Assembly (NCBI GenBank): GCA_013399115.1 | Contig: VXAA01001233.1 | Location: 62,001 to 126,000, forward strand | Direction of reading: 5' to 3' | Length of the DNA stretch: 64,000 nt | From: Anseranas semipalmata | Taxonomy: Eukaryota > Chordata > Aves > Anseriformes > Anseranatidae | Shown here: in pieces, positions 47,953 through 60,340 of the stretch | How positions within the stretch are numbered: the first letter of the stretch is position 1 | Layout: each line of letters opens with the position of its first letter | Program-made: the position numbers and the translations under genes | Notes under the pieces: model-generated | Told to the model about the DNA's origin: nothing | Databases searched by the model: none | The model's input: only the letters and a program-made list of their open reading frames with translations

Positions 47953-50190
47953 CATTCTTCATGTCTTAATCTAGTTTTCTACAAAACACGGCAAAGTAAG
48001 ATTTGCCAGTACAATCACAAGAAGCAATCTCAATATATTGTCTGTTCCCCTACACTGGGACAGAAGAAAACATGCCACGACCATCCACAATTCTTGCCTT
48101 CCTTAATGATGAAAATTAGCAGTGTATGAACACGTTCACCAGACTAAGCACAAAATGACATCTTTTGTACTCCGTGTTTTGATCCCTTGCTCAGTTTGGA
48201 CTAGCAGTCAGTGAAGTGAATCAGCCATAGTCATTTTGGTTCTGATTCTCCCTGACAAATGCACAGTTGTATTCTACCCGATTTCTCTGAAATCAACAGA
48301 GTTCCTAAGCTTTCCACAGTTATTGTTGGAGTATATTCATTGTCTTTTTGACCATACAAATAAAGAAAAGAATATGGAAACTTAATTGATTGTAAACTAC
48401 AACAACAGAAAGCCAACAGTTTGTTTACCTGTCATTCCTGCTTCTCTTATATTATCTTAGGCTGTGGAAACTCAGATAAGGGACTTAGCAGAAATCCTAT
48501 TAATTTTTCTGCAGCAGAATAAACTACTGGGAAATTTCACCACAGCCTGTTCCCTAACTTCTAACCTAGATGTCAGTTCTGCAGATCCTCCTTGCACACA
48601 CAATCTGTACAAGCACCTCTAACTCATATGAGTAAGTTTACACAATTGTATCTTACCATTTTTCAGCAAAATAAAAATATTTTAACTAACTACTTTTGAA
48701 TTGAGAGAACACTCAATAAGAAGATTTTATACATGCCAAGCAGTCTCTACATCTTGAACAGATACTGACATTTTTAGAAGTTATGTTAACCAGATATAGT
48801 TAAACCAGGCTGTTCTGAAACATATTACCATACAGCCAAGAAGGGCTAAGCCCCCATCTCCCATTTTCTAAACCACTTACAAGGTTTTGAGTTACATTTA
48901 TGAAAAGAATGTACAAAATTAGTCCAAGTAAAGAAAAGCTCCTGGGATCCTCTTTCACAGGATGCCAATGAAAAGGCAACCATGTATTCATGCAAATCAT
49001 CAGTGGCAGTCATGCAACATTTCTTGCTAAAACAGTACAAGTTATAGAACTTAGTGTCAATTTGTGCTCTCCTTTGTCTTCTTGTCAATTAAGAGAAACT
49101 GCAGCTTCTCAAATGCAAGAAATCCAGTTTCACGTTAGTATAACTGAAGGGAAACAAGTCATTTCTGATGCTGGACAACTCCCCGTTCAGTGAGCTGAGC
49201 TGTATTTGCATATGAGTAAGTACAGATAATTTATGTTGCTTAAGCCATTACTTGTCTGAAACGTAACATGGAAAAAAAGAATTTCACTGGTCAGATAATG
49301 CCCCTTTTGTGGTTCTCCAGGATTTTTATATCATGTAAGACATTGATATTTTGGAGGTAAATAAAATACTCAAATGTTTTATTTCCTTGTTTAAATTTTA
49401 TTAGCTCTTAATCTGCCTCTAGCAATCCCAAGGAGATAGGTATACAAACACTGTCAGAAAAAATGCTGTCTTTTCATGTTCTCAAGGAGACCGAGATGCT
49501 GAAAGGAACAGCAGTGAAACCAGAGTGCAGGTTATTCATCTGGCAGTGCCAACAAGCTTCTGTTGGCTGATTTCGGCTTAAGGGTAAAGCTTAAAACAGA
49601 AAAAGGTAATTTTTTAATTTAGCTTGACCAGATGCCAAGTTTGCTTGTATAACATAAAACTTGTAGCTTAATTACAGTCAGCCGATGCAATGAAAACATT
49701 TTCATAATAAAGTGTACATAAACTTCTGAAAATATAAAAGTAGAAGACTTACAGGAATGGAAAAAGAAGCAATTCATTTTCAAGCTAATAAATCACAAAA
49801 TCTTAAAATTTTATTTGAGTTCTAGCAGGGGTATAGTCCACTGCAGAACACGAACAACCAGGCAGTGAACATTTATGGATGTAACATGGCACTCGAATTT
49901 ACTCTATCTGTGAACTTCAATTTTAAACAACCTTCCTTCAGATATCTCACTCCAGGAACACTGGATCCCCTGTCAGATTTCACACTCATCCCGGTTCTTG
50001 GTTGGCACTCAAAATTTCCTGCGATAAAGAAAAGATTATTTTAATATTCCCCCTAATTTTCCTCTTCTGCTTCAAATCGGTTGGGTGATTTCAAACACAT
50101 TTGGGAGGAAATTACTTTTATAGTTTTCTGAATTTCAAAACATTTTGCATTTGTCACTTTCTAGTTAAGGGAGGAAGTCCCACATCTCTG

Positions 50191-50455
50191 CTCCAGACCA
50201 AGTCCCGGAGGAGAAAGCCCATCGCCCCAGAAGCGATGGAGAGGCAAAGCGGCGGCACCTGCGCTATGCCTGCCCTCGCCCTTGTCCCTGTAACCCAGCT
50301 CTCTCAGAGAGGGGTTTTTGCCGATGTCTGGGCACCAGGCAGATGTCCCAGCGGCAGCCGGCACGAAGGCCTCGTGGCCTCCCACCGTCTCCACCTCGCC
50401 AGCACTGCCAGCACCCACGCCAGGCCAGGGAGGGTGTGCAGCACGACCGCTGACA
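50191..50455. other. GC-rich patch upstream of the first coding exon
   Basis: About 17 CpG in 300 bases by hand count (50161-50460), for example CAAAGCGGCGGCACCTGCGC. A 142-codon plus-strand and a 119-codon minus-strand open frame overlap here; neither shows a known domain. It lies about 2.4 kb upstream of the start-codon exon, so a 5' UTR exon or promoter cannot be excluded but is not shown. Confidence 0.4.
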
Positions 50456-53347
50456 CCAATTTGCAGTGTCTTCAGTTCCAGAAATCTTCCCAAAGAGCTC
50501 ATTTGACTGTACAAGATCAAAACAGATGAAAACTATAAAAGCATTGGTCACAGAATAAGTACTTCACCAGAGAAATGAGACTGGCTATCAGGCTGCACAG
50601 CCTCTTTGTATTCGAGCATAGGAAGCAGCATTTGCAACTGTGTATTTCAGACCATGACGTGATACAAATAGATGCCCTTGGAATATCAAATTATTTGTAG
50701 TTTTTCAGGGCATTCGAAGATAATGAACAATTGAACAGTGACATGTACTTCAAAAACTATTCAGAAAAACATTCTTCCCATGGGCATTACAAAGCACTTA
50801 GCTTTGCATTATTCTCCTCTACTATGTAGGCACAAACATAAAACAAACCTCACATTCCATTTTAATAGAAACCCAGAACAATAACAGTATAATGGAACAG
50901 CTAGAAAATGTACAGACAGCAATGAAGTGATAGAACTGTACTAAGAATAGCAATTACAACAGCAAAAACATTTTAAAAAATACCTGTTTTTTGCTTATAC
51001 AAACAAAAGTATTTCCATTATTATAGTCCATAAAAATCTCTGTAATTTCTTATTCAAAAGAAAATTGTTTTTAAAAATTAGAAAGAAAAAAATGTAAAGG
51101 ATAAATAAAAGTGATTTAATTACATTGTCTTCCTCAAGGGCTAGGATAAGACATTGTTGTCATGTCAAAGTAATTTGTTGGGGTTATTTGGTTATCTATT
51201 GGAACTGTCATCTTCAGAAAACAAACAAAGAAACAAACAGAATGCTATCTGGATAGGTCAGCAATCTCTATTTAAGAAAAGATGAATACTAGAATAAGGA
51301 AGGTACTTGAACCAGAATTATGGCACATTGCTAAGATTTTGTGGGAAAAACTAGTGTGAAATAACTCCGCTACAGAAACCTCTGCTTATAGAACACCTTC
51401 TGGAAGAATGGCCATGGGAAAGCATGGAGTTTCATGTATTTTGGTGAGAAGTGGTTTTGCATGTGTCCATAGTCTGCTCCTTTATTTACCTTCTGTAATT
51501 AGAAGTAAAACAAACAATAATGCTGTAAACCCTGTTAGAAGTCCCCTGGGGAAGTCCCCTTCCTACTGTTCTTTGCAATCATTTCAGAAAGCACCAGCAC
51601 AGAACTACAAGACCTGTGATACAACCGAAAGAAGTAACATTTCATGCCCTGTGGACTAATGTCATTAAACCCTTCATCAATTTCTGTATTATTAATTCCC
51701 ATCCTGGACTAATTCCAGCTTTGGTAATTACACTTTTCTTACCTACATTTTATTCCTTCATAATTTTCACAAAGCTTTTCTTTTGTTCTGATGGTTACTT
51801 ACTACAAGAGGACTGCTACTTGAGATCTTCGGGAACAAAATCTAAGTCAAGAAGAGTCAACAGAAAACCAAACTCCCAGTTTCGGGAGGTTGTCACCATA
51901 CATACCGCTGCTTCATCAAATGCCTTAATACCTGTAGGTGATAAAGTCTTCCTACTTCCTTACAGAAATGCTAGTGCTTAGCACTTATCCCCATTTAAAC
52001 CAGTGAAAGAAATGTAGTTCTCTATAGCTGCGTATGAGAGGTCATTGCTCAGCATGAGTCACACACTATATATAAAGAACTTTACACTATAAAAGATTTA
52101 TATCACAGTCAAAAACGAAGAACTTTCAGGGATGAGGCTGTCTATTCAGTCTCTTAGTAAGAAAACTAAATTTTCAAGGGTATTCATCAGACCACACGTA
52201 GATACGCTCAGCAACTTGGAAAGCTATGAAGTCTTTGTTCTGCAAAGGCAGTGGGAGCAGGTGGATTTTTTCAAATGCAAAAGAACTAGGATGATATGTA
52301 CATCTTTTTATTTTATTTTATTTTCAATTCTGCTTAAGGAAAGTCATTATCTTCTTAATTTATAATTAATTCTAAACAATTGCATTCATAACAATATAAT
52401 GCACAATTAACAAATCAGAATAACAAAATGAAAAGCAAACACATTTTTCCATACAAAAGCTTAAAAATGCTATGGCCTCTTTTCTAAACACTTTTTAAAA
52501 AATATATCCTTTCTTGAATTAAAGAAACTATCAAAGAAGCATAAATATAAACTGCTATTTATCAGCTTCATGCAAGCATCTCATTATCATTATCTACAGT
52601 TTATTCCGTTACAAAGGAAATCCTTAATCTAAGAAAACCAGTAGTTTTATGGGAATTAATTAGAATAAAATCTAATCTCTTATTAATTAATGGATCTTTT
52701 GTGCAGTAAAACCGCTAATCCCTGTTTCTCAGTAATCATGAGAGAAGTTCTCCTTACCTATTTAAAAGACAAAGAACATTGTTGTATGGCTCACAAAACT
52801 TTGATTTAAAGATGGAACAAACTACCTCGACAAACTTCAGGTATCTTGAAAGAACAGGAGAAGCAGCAGTTTTTTTCAAAGTACAATACAGAAGAATTTT
52901 GTTCTTTACCTCAGAAGCCTTTTCTGCTGCCAAGGGCCTACACATCATTGGATGTAGCCATTTTCCTTTTTCCCTCAAAAAGCAATTCAAAATTTGCTTA
53001 AAAAAACATGAAATAAAAGTAATTTCTCTCCGAAAATATTTTAACCTAATTAATTTAGTTTTACCCTAAAAGGTGCAAAATGGTATCTTCAGTATGTTTT
53101 ACTTTACCATTAATGGCATTAAAAAAACTAGCAAGTGCCAATTACTGGGCAAGCAATTTGAAAGACTTGTAACATAAAAAACAGCTTCAAATTGCCTTTG
53201 GAAGCCACTAGATTTCTTGTTAATAGTCCACTTAAGCCAAGAATTCCCAAATTCAGTATTTGAAAGATTTGACTGTAATTATAAAGCTAGCTCTCTTGAG
53301 CATCTTGGACCTGCAAAACTTCAGATGCATATATTTATACACATGCT

Positions 53348-53375
53348 AAAACAAAAACAAAAACAAAAACAAAAC
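53348..53375 (+). repeat. (AAAAAC)n repeat
   Basis: About four AAAAAC units. It could be the tail of an old insert, but no element body was recognised beside it. Confidence 0.85.
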
Positions 53376-54710
53376 AGGGTAGAAAGCACTGGTAAGGCTA
53401 CTTTAAAAAGCTGTGGGATTCACAGAAGCTTTGCCTTATATCAGGCTCACTGGCTTATATCAAGCATGACAAAAATCAGTCTGTTTCCATAAGGAAACCA
53501 GCTCCAGGAATGACGGGTGCTACTGAATTCTGTGCAGTTCATTCTTTAAACGAATACTATATAACCCTTCATTTAAAAAATATTCTACACTTTACAATAA
53601 TCAAATTAAATAAAATTTTAAAAGATGGTTGCCTGTATTAGAGAGGGACATGCCCTGACAAAGAAGTACCGGGTGTCGCTTTTCCAGCACATTCTGCTGA
53701 AAGAAGAATCTGAGTGAAAATAGATGGGAAATCCCGGTGACCCTGACAATGTACGTTTTTATTTCACCACAGCCAGTACTGATTATCTTCACACAGCCTT
53801 AAGCCGACTGTTCTATGACAAGTCCCAAGTACTACCGCGTGTTAACACGACTACCGCTGCAGAGCATCTGCCCCACGCATACAGGTTCTTCAAGCTCTTG
53901 GAAGTCTTCATTAAGAATAAAGAATTTTAAAGCATTGAAAGCAATTTTAATTTTTAGAAGCAAACAATAGTTCTCTGACATCTTTTTCAAAAGCATCAGG
54001 TAGATATATGAAAAAAGAGGCAGCTAAAATGTTACTGTAAAGCACTCCAGAATTTGCCTCTATAACTGGTCGCATAAACCAGTTTTTCTTTTTCTGTTTT
54101 CCAGTATAGATAAGGTATGAATTTATTTTACTACCAAACAAGTTTTTGATGTAACACTTCCCTCATGTATTTCTCATCTCAGGGAGGTCTCAGTTCCCCA
54201 GTGCACAGTCTATGATCTGAGGCCAAACTCAAACAGAAAGCAAAACAACGGGTAATAAGTACCGTAGGACCAGCCTATGTTATCTGACAAGGTATCAACG
54301 TGAAATTATCTCTGCTGTTGAAATTTCATTCACAAAACTCTGCAAGAAATTGCGAAGTCTAAGTGAGCTGGTAGTGCTAGAAAGTTACTGAGAGATCCCG
54401 CGAATAAAGACCACAGAAGCCTGAATGAGAGCTTTACAAGGCTGAAATGAGTAATAGCGGTAACATTTGCCAGGGGGTTCAGAAAATATTAATTATATTC
54501 AAAGCAGCAGACAATTCGCTTCACTGAGTTCTTTGTCATCACATCACAGATAAGTGATGATTTTTCTGTTCCTTTTCTTTCCCTTATTATCAGCATAATC
54601 AACAACATTAATATGCTAATATGTTGGTTCTTTGCAGTGAGTTATACTGTCGAGCTTAGAACTCACAAATATGTCAACCACTATACCAAGCACAGTCTCC
54701 GTCATCCCCT

Positions 54711-55020
54711 TCTGGCTCTCCAAGAGGCCCACGCCACCAGAAGTGATGGAAGCGGAGGGCAATTCCTTGCGGCACCCAGCCGGCCGGCCCCAGAGCCCCA
54801 TCCCACTTGGACTACCCAAAGCAGTCAGCAAAACCCTGCTGCCATCCCGCGGAGGCCGCACGCTCCCGATGGGCCCCTTGTCACTGCCTGTCTCCCTCCG
54901 CATGGCACCAGCTTGAACGCTGACGCCGCACGGCTGGCTGATGGCAGGAGGAGGCTGGAGGCCAGACCCCTCAGCTACGGCCTCTCTCCCTGTGGTGTCC
55001 TTGCAGATGGCAGGACCGCT
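54711..55020. other. GC-rich patch upstream of the first coding exon
   Basis: About 17 CpG in 300 bases by hand count (54721-55020), for example CCATCCCGCGGAGGCCGCAC. Overlapping open frames of 147, 95 and 81 codons without family resemblance. Confidence 0.4.
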
Positions 55021-55257
55021 TTTCTCTTCAAATCCCCTAACACAACTCTTCTGTAAAACAGAAGCGCTTAGCCAGACTGCTGATTCTACAGCTGCTGAAG
55101 GAACAGAAGGTATTCTCTGACCTCAGGAAGATGTTGGGAGTTTTCCCATTCCTTCATATAGGTCACAATTTCATGCTATATTTTCTCTGCTGAAACAGAT
55201 TTGATAATAGGGACTATGAATATGGAATGGAACAAAGCTGAGCATATGGTTGGAATT

Positions 55258-55279
55258 AAAAAAAAGAAAGAAAGAAAAA
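55258..55279 (+). repeat. A-rich (GAAA)n tract
   Basis: A8 followed by GAAAG units. Confidence 0.8.
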
Positions 55280-55849
55280 TCCTCACATTTCCTTCAGGCA
55301 AAAGCCCTTCCTCACTGATATTCTCCTAGCACTGGCTAGACATCCACTTTTGTTTTCCCTCCTCTCCTTTAATTAATTATGTGCGCTGTTTAGGTGATTT
55401 ACATTGTGTCCATTTTCAATCAGGACCATTGAAATAATTAGGGAACTTCAAGGCACTGAGAGTCCTCTTAATTTTCAATATAACTTTTCATTTATAAAAA
55501 CAGCATTACGAATAATTTAGAACTCTTAAAAAACGTAGAAAGATTGTATCTGCATATATAAGCTGTGCCCTCTTCATCCAGCTTTTAGTGTTTAAATATG
55601 CTGCTCACCGTTCTATTACAGGCACCTCTGTCAGCATCATCTGAGCTCTGTCCTGGATGAAACTCAGTGTGAGTTTTCACTCTACTTCTTTGCTTAGTCA
55701 GATGTATAACTATAGTTAATAAATATCTCCATTTTCTTGTTTCTAGCCAAGACTGTTTGTTCATACTACCATACTTGCACGAGAATTAGTTATGTAAGCT
55801 CCTATATCACTAGTCACTGCTATTTTTCATCTTCTCCCAATTTTCCAAT

Positions 55850-55970
55850 TCAAAAAAAGGTTCTGATGAAATTTAATCTGCTCATCCTTTGCCTGAAAAT
55901 CAGCATCTCTCTTCCGTCAACTGTATGTCACTTACAAATTTTGCTTGTTTATTTTTCTGAAGATATCTCA
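55850..55970 (-). mobile_element. possible second CR1/L3-like fragment, reverse orientation
   Basis: GATGAAATTTAATCTGCTCA, and some 40 bases later ACTTACAAATTTTGCTTG, recall the antisense CR1/L3 pattern of a TTCATCTGC-type block followed by a CATCTGCAAATTTG-type block. Short and decayed. Confidence 0.28.
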
Positions 55971-56100
55971 ATGGGAAGGTGTATTAAGGCTTCTGCAGAA
56001 GACATCACAATACTTCACGCACAACTTTGCTTATCCAGGTCTAGTGAAGATTAACTTGAATTGGCAGAGATAGAAAGAAGGACTAGAAGGAACATGAAGA

Positions 56101-56310
56101 GTGAACGTGAAGGCAGTGCGCTGCTGTCGCCCTGCTGCTGAGATTCACGCCGGGGATGTCTCCAGGGACACCCCGCAGGCACGTTGGTCCTTCCCAGGCC
56201 GCCGTGAGGAAGGGAGCAGCACTCTCCAAACGCCCCAGCAGAGCACACCCAAGCACATCTACAGAAGATGCTTGTACAGGAACGAGTGTGTCTGAATTGG
56301 CCCGAAGGCT
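56101..56310. other. GC-rich patch upstream of the first coding exon
   Basis: Moderately GC-rich block with scattered CpGs (ATTCACGCCGGGGATGTC, CCCAGGCCGCCGTGAGG). The 151-codon minus-strand open frame across it (56051-56506) is unrecognised. Confidence 0.35.
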
Positions 56311-56671
56311 GGAGATTACAACATGTTTTAGAGCCAAAGCAGCGAGTCTTTTGAGGTCTGGGACCTCTTTTGTGACTGACCATCATGAGATTTGGGAAAT
56401 TTGCAAATAAAGAAAAGAAAAATTTAAGACAGAATTCATTTTGCAAAATTTCAATGAATAACATTTGAATAACCAGAACTTTAAACCCCCTGCAACAAAG
56501 GATCAAATCTTTACCTTTTCTGTAGAGATATTCATGGATAACAATTAAAGTTTACTATTGGTCTTGCCTTGGAATTCCTAAGCAAGATTTTCTGAGGAAA
56601 TATTTATGGATGCTCTTAACCTTAGACAATGATGACACCAAGAACAGACCATTTAGTGAAAGCAAAAAAGC

Positions 56672-56694
56672 TTTTTTTTTTTTTNTTTTTTTTT
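56672..56694 (+). repeat. T run with an ambiguous base
   Basis: 22 T with N at 56685; the length is uncertain. Confidence 0.85.
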
Positions 56695-57803
56695 AAATCT
56701 GTATCCTATTCTCCCTAAAAACAATTTTTGCATAACCTTATGGAAAACCCCAGGTTTGTTCAGTTTGTTTTTATACAAGAACTGACAAAATTTCAACAAT
56801 TCATTGCATACAAGTAGCAAATGTTGAAAATTAATAATTATGTTTTTAATTACTAGAAATTACAAACAGTTTGATGGCCCACTGTGCAGATATTTAAGTA
56901 GGAGAGAATCCCAATAAGCTAAGAAGAGAAATAGCCTTCTTTAGAAAGTGTGCTTTCTAGAATCTGGGAAATTTACATTTAAGCTTCGATCTTTGATGTG
57001 TTTCAGCTTTTACTTGAAGTAATCCTTTAGTTTAAAAGATGATCTGGTATGAAATTTATTATGAAATATGCTTTATTTCTTGCCTTATGGTGCAATGGAT
57101 TTTGCTGCCCACATGGAGGCCAGAACTGCTATCCAAAGGAATAGTATAGAAAACATAATTTACCTGCTAAATACATTAACTGAACAAATTGCTATTTAAA
57201 TATGAGCTATATAACTTTCATTAAGTCTGGTTTTCTTCCTCGTAGAGGAAAGGGATCGTACAGAATACCCAATTACTTTTCAGCGGTTTACATCACAATC
57301 AGTCTGCATTATTCGTGACATATTAATCAGCTTAGCAGGAGCTTACTGCAGGAAAACTGGATTCATTTTGCTGAGCTTGCAGAATGAAAGTTCGAGAGAT
57401 AATAACGTGCAACTCCAAACTGCAGTTAGAAAAAGAAAGTTTTAATTAACAAGGACAACTGTGACTCACAATGAAAGCTGATCTGAAAGACCCCAGGCAG
57501 AGGTGTGCTGGGACAAGGGCTGTTTCTCTCCCCTCTCACTGCTGCCTTGCTCAGTATGCATAACATACAGTCACATTGCAGCAGATATTACTGAAGTCCA
57601 AACTAGAAGGAGATTAAATTGATTTTCTACATGTCAGAACATTTGTTTGTTTAGACATCTGTATTTCCAAAACATGGTTACATTTGAAATATATGTAACA
57701 AACTACCCAGAAAATGCATGTTACTCACTCACCGTGGTAAATGTTCAGATACAGTTACAAACCTTTTCCAAAAACCTTTTCCTTTCTGAAAAATAGAAAA
57801 TTG

Positions 57804-57823
57804 ATAATCATATAAAAAAAAAA
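57804..57823. repeat. A11T9 palindromic homopolymer pair
   Basis: Eleven A followed directly by nine T, a self-complementary low-complexity site. Confidence 0.85.
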
Positions 57824-57840
57824 ATTTTTTTTTGCCAACC

Positions 57841-59110
57841 TTCTCCGTCACTGAAACTCTACCCTGGGACAGTTTGTGTCCCTCAATGTCACCACTCCCC
57901 CGGAACACTCCTACTACTCCTTGTATTTTTCATCAGGCCCTGCCTGACCTGCAGCCCGCAGGACTGCGAGTGAGCTTCAGGATGTAGGCCATGTCCCAGC
58001 TCCACACCAGAAGGAAATCTGCTCACGCACCACTCCACTCCTCCTCATCTGCGGCTTCCTTGCTCGCATCAGAAGAAAACCGGGCCAGGCAGGCTGGACT
58101 GACATGGAGTGCTTCGGCACTGCCGCAATAAACCAGGTCCCTTCACTTAAACACTCCCCGGCGCGTTACAGAGCCCGCTCAGCACGTGCTCCCTGTGGTA
58201 TTACAGCACTGGCAGCCCAGGCCCTCCTCTCCACCTTCTATCAAAGTGCTTCTCTTCGAACAGCCACTTTTTTTTGTAACAGATACTTTTTTTCCTATCA
58301 CCCTCCACGCTACTGCCACATACAGTGCATCCAAAGCCTTTTTATCCTTCTCGTTTTGATCCCTGATTGTCCTCCCCACCATGCTCACCTTGTATTGGAA
58401 GTCTTTGGGCTTCGCCTCACCGCCACCCAGTTCAACTCTTCCACTTCTCAAGTGACCCTGATCCCTCTCTGATTCCTCTGCTGCTCATCTTCTTTCTCCT
58501 CTAAACATCTCCTGGTATCCTTCTACGTTTTGCATAACCTGTTCCCTGGCAGCCACCTATCTCCTTCAGCCTTTTCAGGTCTTCCAATCCTCCCTCAGCA
58601 ATAACTTCTCATCAACCCAGTACTCTCCTTCCTTCCTGATCTTAATACGGTTCTCGATTCACTCTTCCTCAAAAATCCCCTTTTGCCCTTCACACCCCAA
58701 ACACAGGTCTGACCTCCAGACCCCTGTCCTGCCTCCCCCCCGCCAAGTCCTCCACATCTGTCTTTACATTACACGCTACTGTGCATAACAACTATTTCCA
58801 ATAATCAGGCTGTCTTTACTACATAATTATTCTCTTTTCCATGAGTTCCTACATAAACATTCAAATTCTGCAATTTAATTGCATAAACACATAAATTAGT
58901 TCCCAAATACCTTTGTACCATTGTTCACTTGCAGCTAAAAACTCTTCCCCCTGCTTACTCTCCCTTCTCTCTACAGATCTTAAATTTTGCTAAGAAAAAA
59001 ATGAAACCCACCATTGCCCATCAGTTCCTCTTTCTTTTATCATTCTATCCTCCTTCCCAGCTACAGATTCAAATTTTTTTCAGTGCTCCCCATTTGTTTC
59101 ACCATACCCA
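57841..59110 (+). other. pyrimidine-rich, strand-asymmetric block
   Basis: The plus strand is strongly C+T biased with many TCCTC, CTTCC and CCTCC words for about 900 bases (58220-59110), preceded by a GC-richer head with some CpGs (57841-58220). Such texture occurs in old L2/CR1-type LINE coding strands, but I could not align it to a domain, so no element is assigned. Confidence 0.35.
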
Positions 59111-60140
59111 CTAATGCTATACATCTGTGCTGTAATATGCTTGCCATGTATGTTCATAAATTGGATTATCAAAATGCAAAAGCCTGTATACCAAAATGTC
59201 AGCACAAGTGCAATCTTAAAAATGTAGTTCTCAAAAATACCCATGAAAATTGGTTACTCGAATACAAGAATACAATTTGTCATCTAAACAGGCATTAATC
59301 TCTATAAACATCTCACTACCTATGAACACCTGAGTACATCTCCTCTGTATTTCAATGCATATAGTAGCTGCCACAATTCCCTCTTGCATATTTTTAGGTA
59401 GAATCAAATAATTAAATCTAAACCCTCAACACCAATTAGTCCCATCATTACCCTTGAGCCGTGACGTATTAAGCATAAACGCCCTCGATTAAAAGCCTCC
59501 AGAACTCAGGGAGATTGCTTATTTCATCTTCAGAGCTTAAAATATATTTATACCAGAAAATGTCACCTTTCATTTCAGTAAGGACTGTATTATGTCATCA
59601 CAGAACTGTGACTCTTTTAGATGAATTCCTAGGAAGTAACTGCACAGAGCATTCTCTTTCTGTCCAACCATGCTGAGTTCTCATTAAAATCTTGCAAGGT
59701 TCAAATTCTGTGGCAGGAAGGAATCTTGGGAAACTACTCTACGGGAAGGCATAACACGAAACATCGTAAGAGAAGAAAAGATGCAGGCCAATACAAAAAT
59801 GGTATGTGACTCCTGGAGAAAGTTAATCATGCCATGGCAAATGTGCATACTTATTTACTGATATTTCGTGAGTAAGTATCACAGTTGATTGAACACATAC
59901 AAAGAATATTGAAGACTAGGAAAGGACACCACAGGTAACTGGAATTAATCATTTCTGGTAACGTTTTCTTACAATTTGCTTTCACTTCCCTAAGGACAAC
60001 CATGGGTGACATATTCTCCCTTTTTTTCTGTAGGCCAGTTTTTTACACTTGCGTGCATTCTGCAGGTTTCTCCATTTGTTGTTTAAACACGTTTTGCCAC
60101 TGTCCACCGCCCCATCATCCTGAACTGAATTCAGATAAGC

Positions 60141-60340
60141 CCCCCGTGCCGTATCAAACCAATTCCTTCCTCCGTGGAAACGTGGGGGCTGTGCAGTGCA
60201 ACAGCCCCTGCAGACCCACGTCGCATCCCGCCATCCCGGGCTGCGCCGCAGAGCTGCGCCCGGACGCTCGGAGAGCTCAGCGAAGCAGGAAGGCAGGCTG
60301 CACAATGATGCCCCGGTGTTCAGGGGCAGATAGGAGCTCC
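60141..60340. other. CpG-rich patch upstream of the first coding exon
   Basis: About 15 CpG between 60141 and 60285 (CATCCCGGGCTGCGCCGCAG, GCCCGGACGCTCGGAG). It is the most upstream CpG-dense patch in the window and therefore a candidate for a 5' exon or promoter if one is present, but no such signal is visible. Confidence 0.4.

Noticed and set aside
50101..50551. 142-codon plus-strand and 119-codon minus-strand open frames
   Set aside because: Mutually overlapping, no family, low-complexity Ala/Pro/Arg content from local GC.
54613..55056. 147-codon plus-strand open frame
   Set aside because: Same pattern of GC-driven overlapping frames with no domain.
56051..56506. 151-codon minus-strand open frame
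   Set aside because: Cys/Phe/Arg-rich translation with no recognisable domain; overlaps plus-strand frames in the GC-rich patch.
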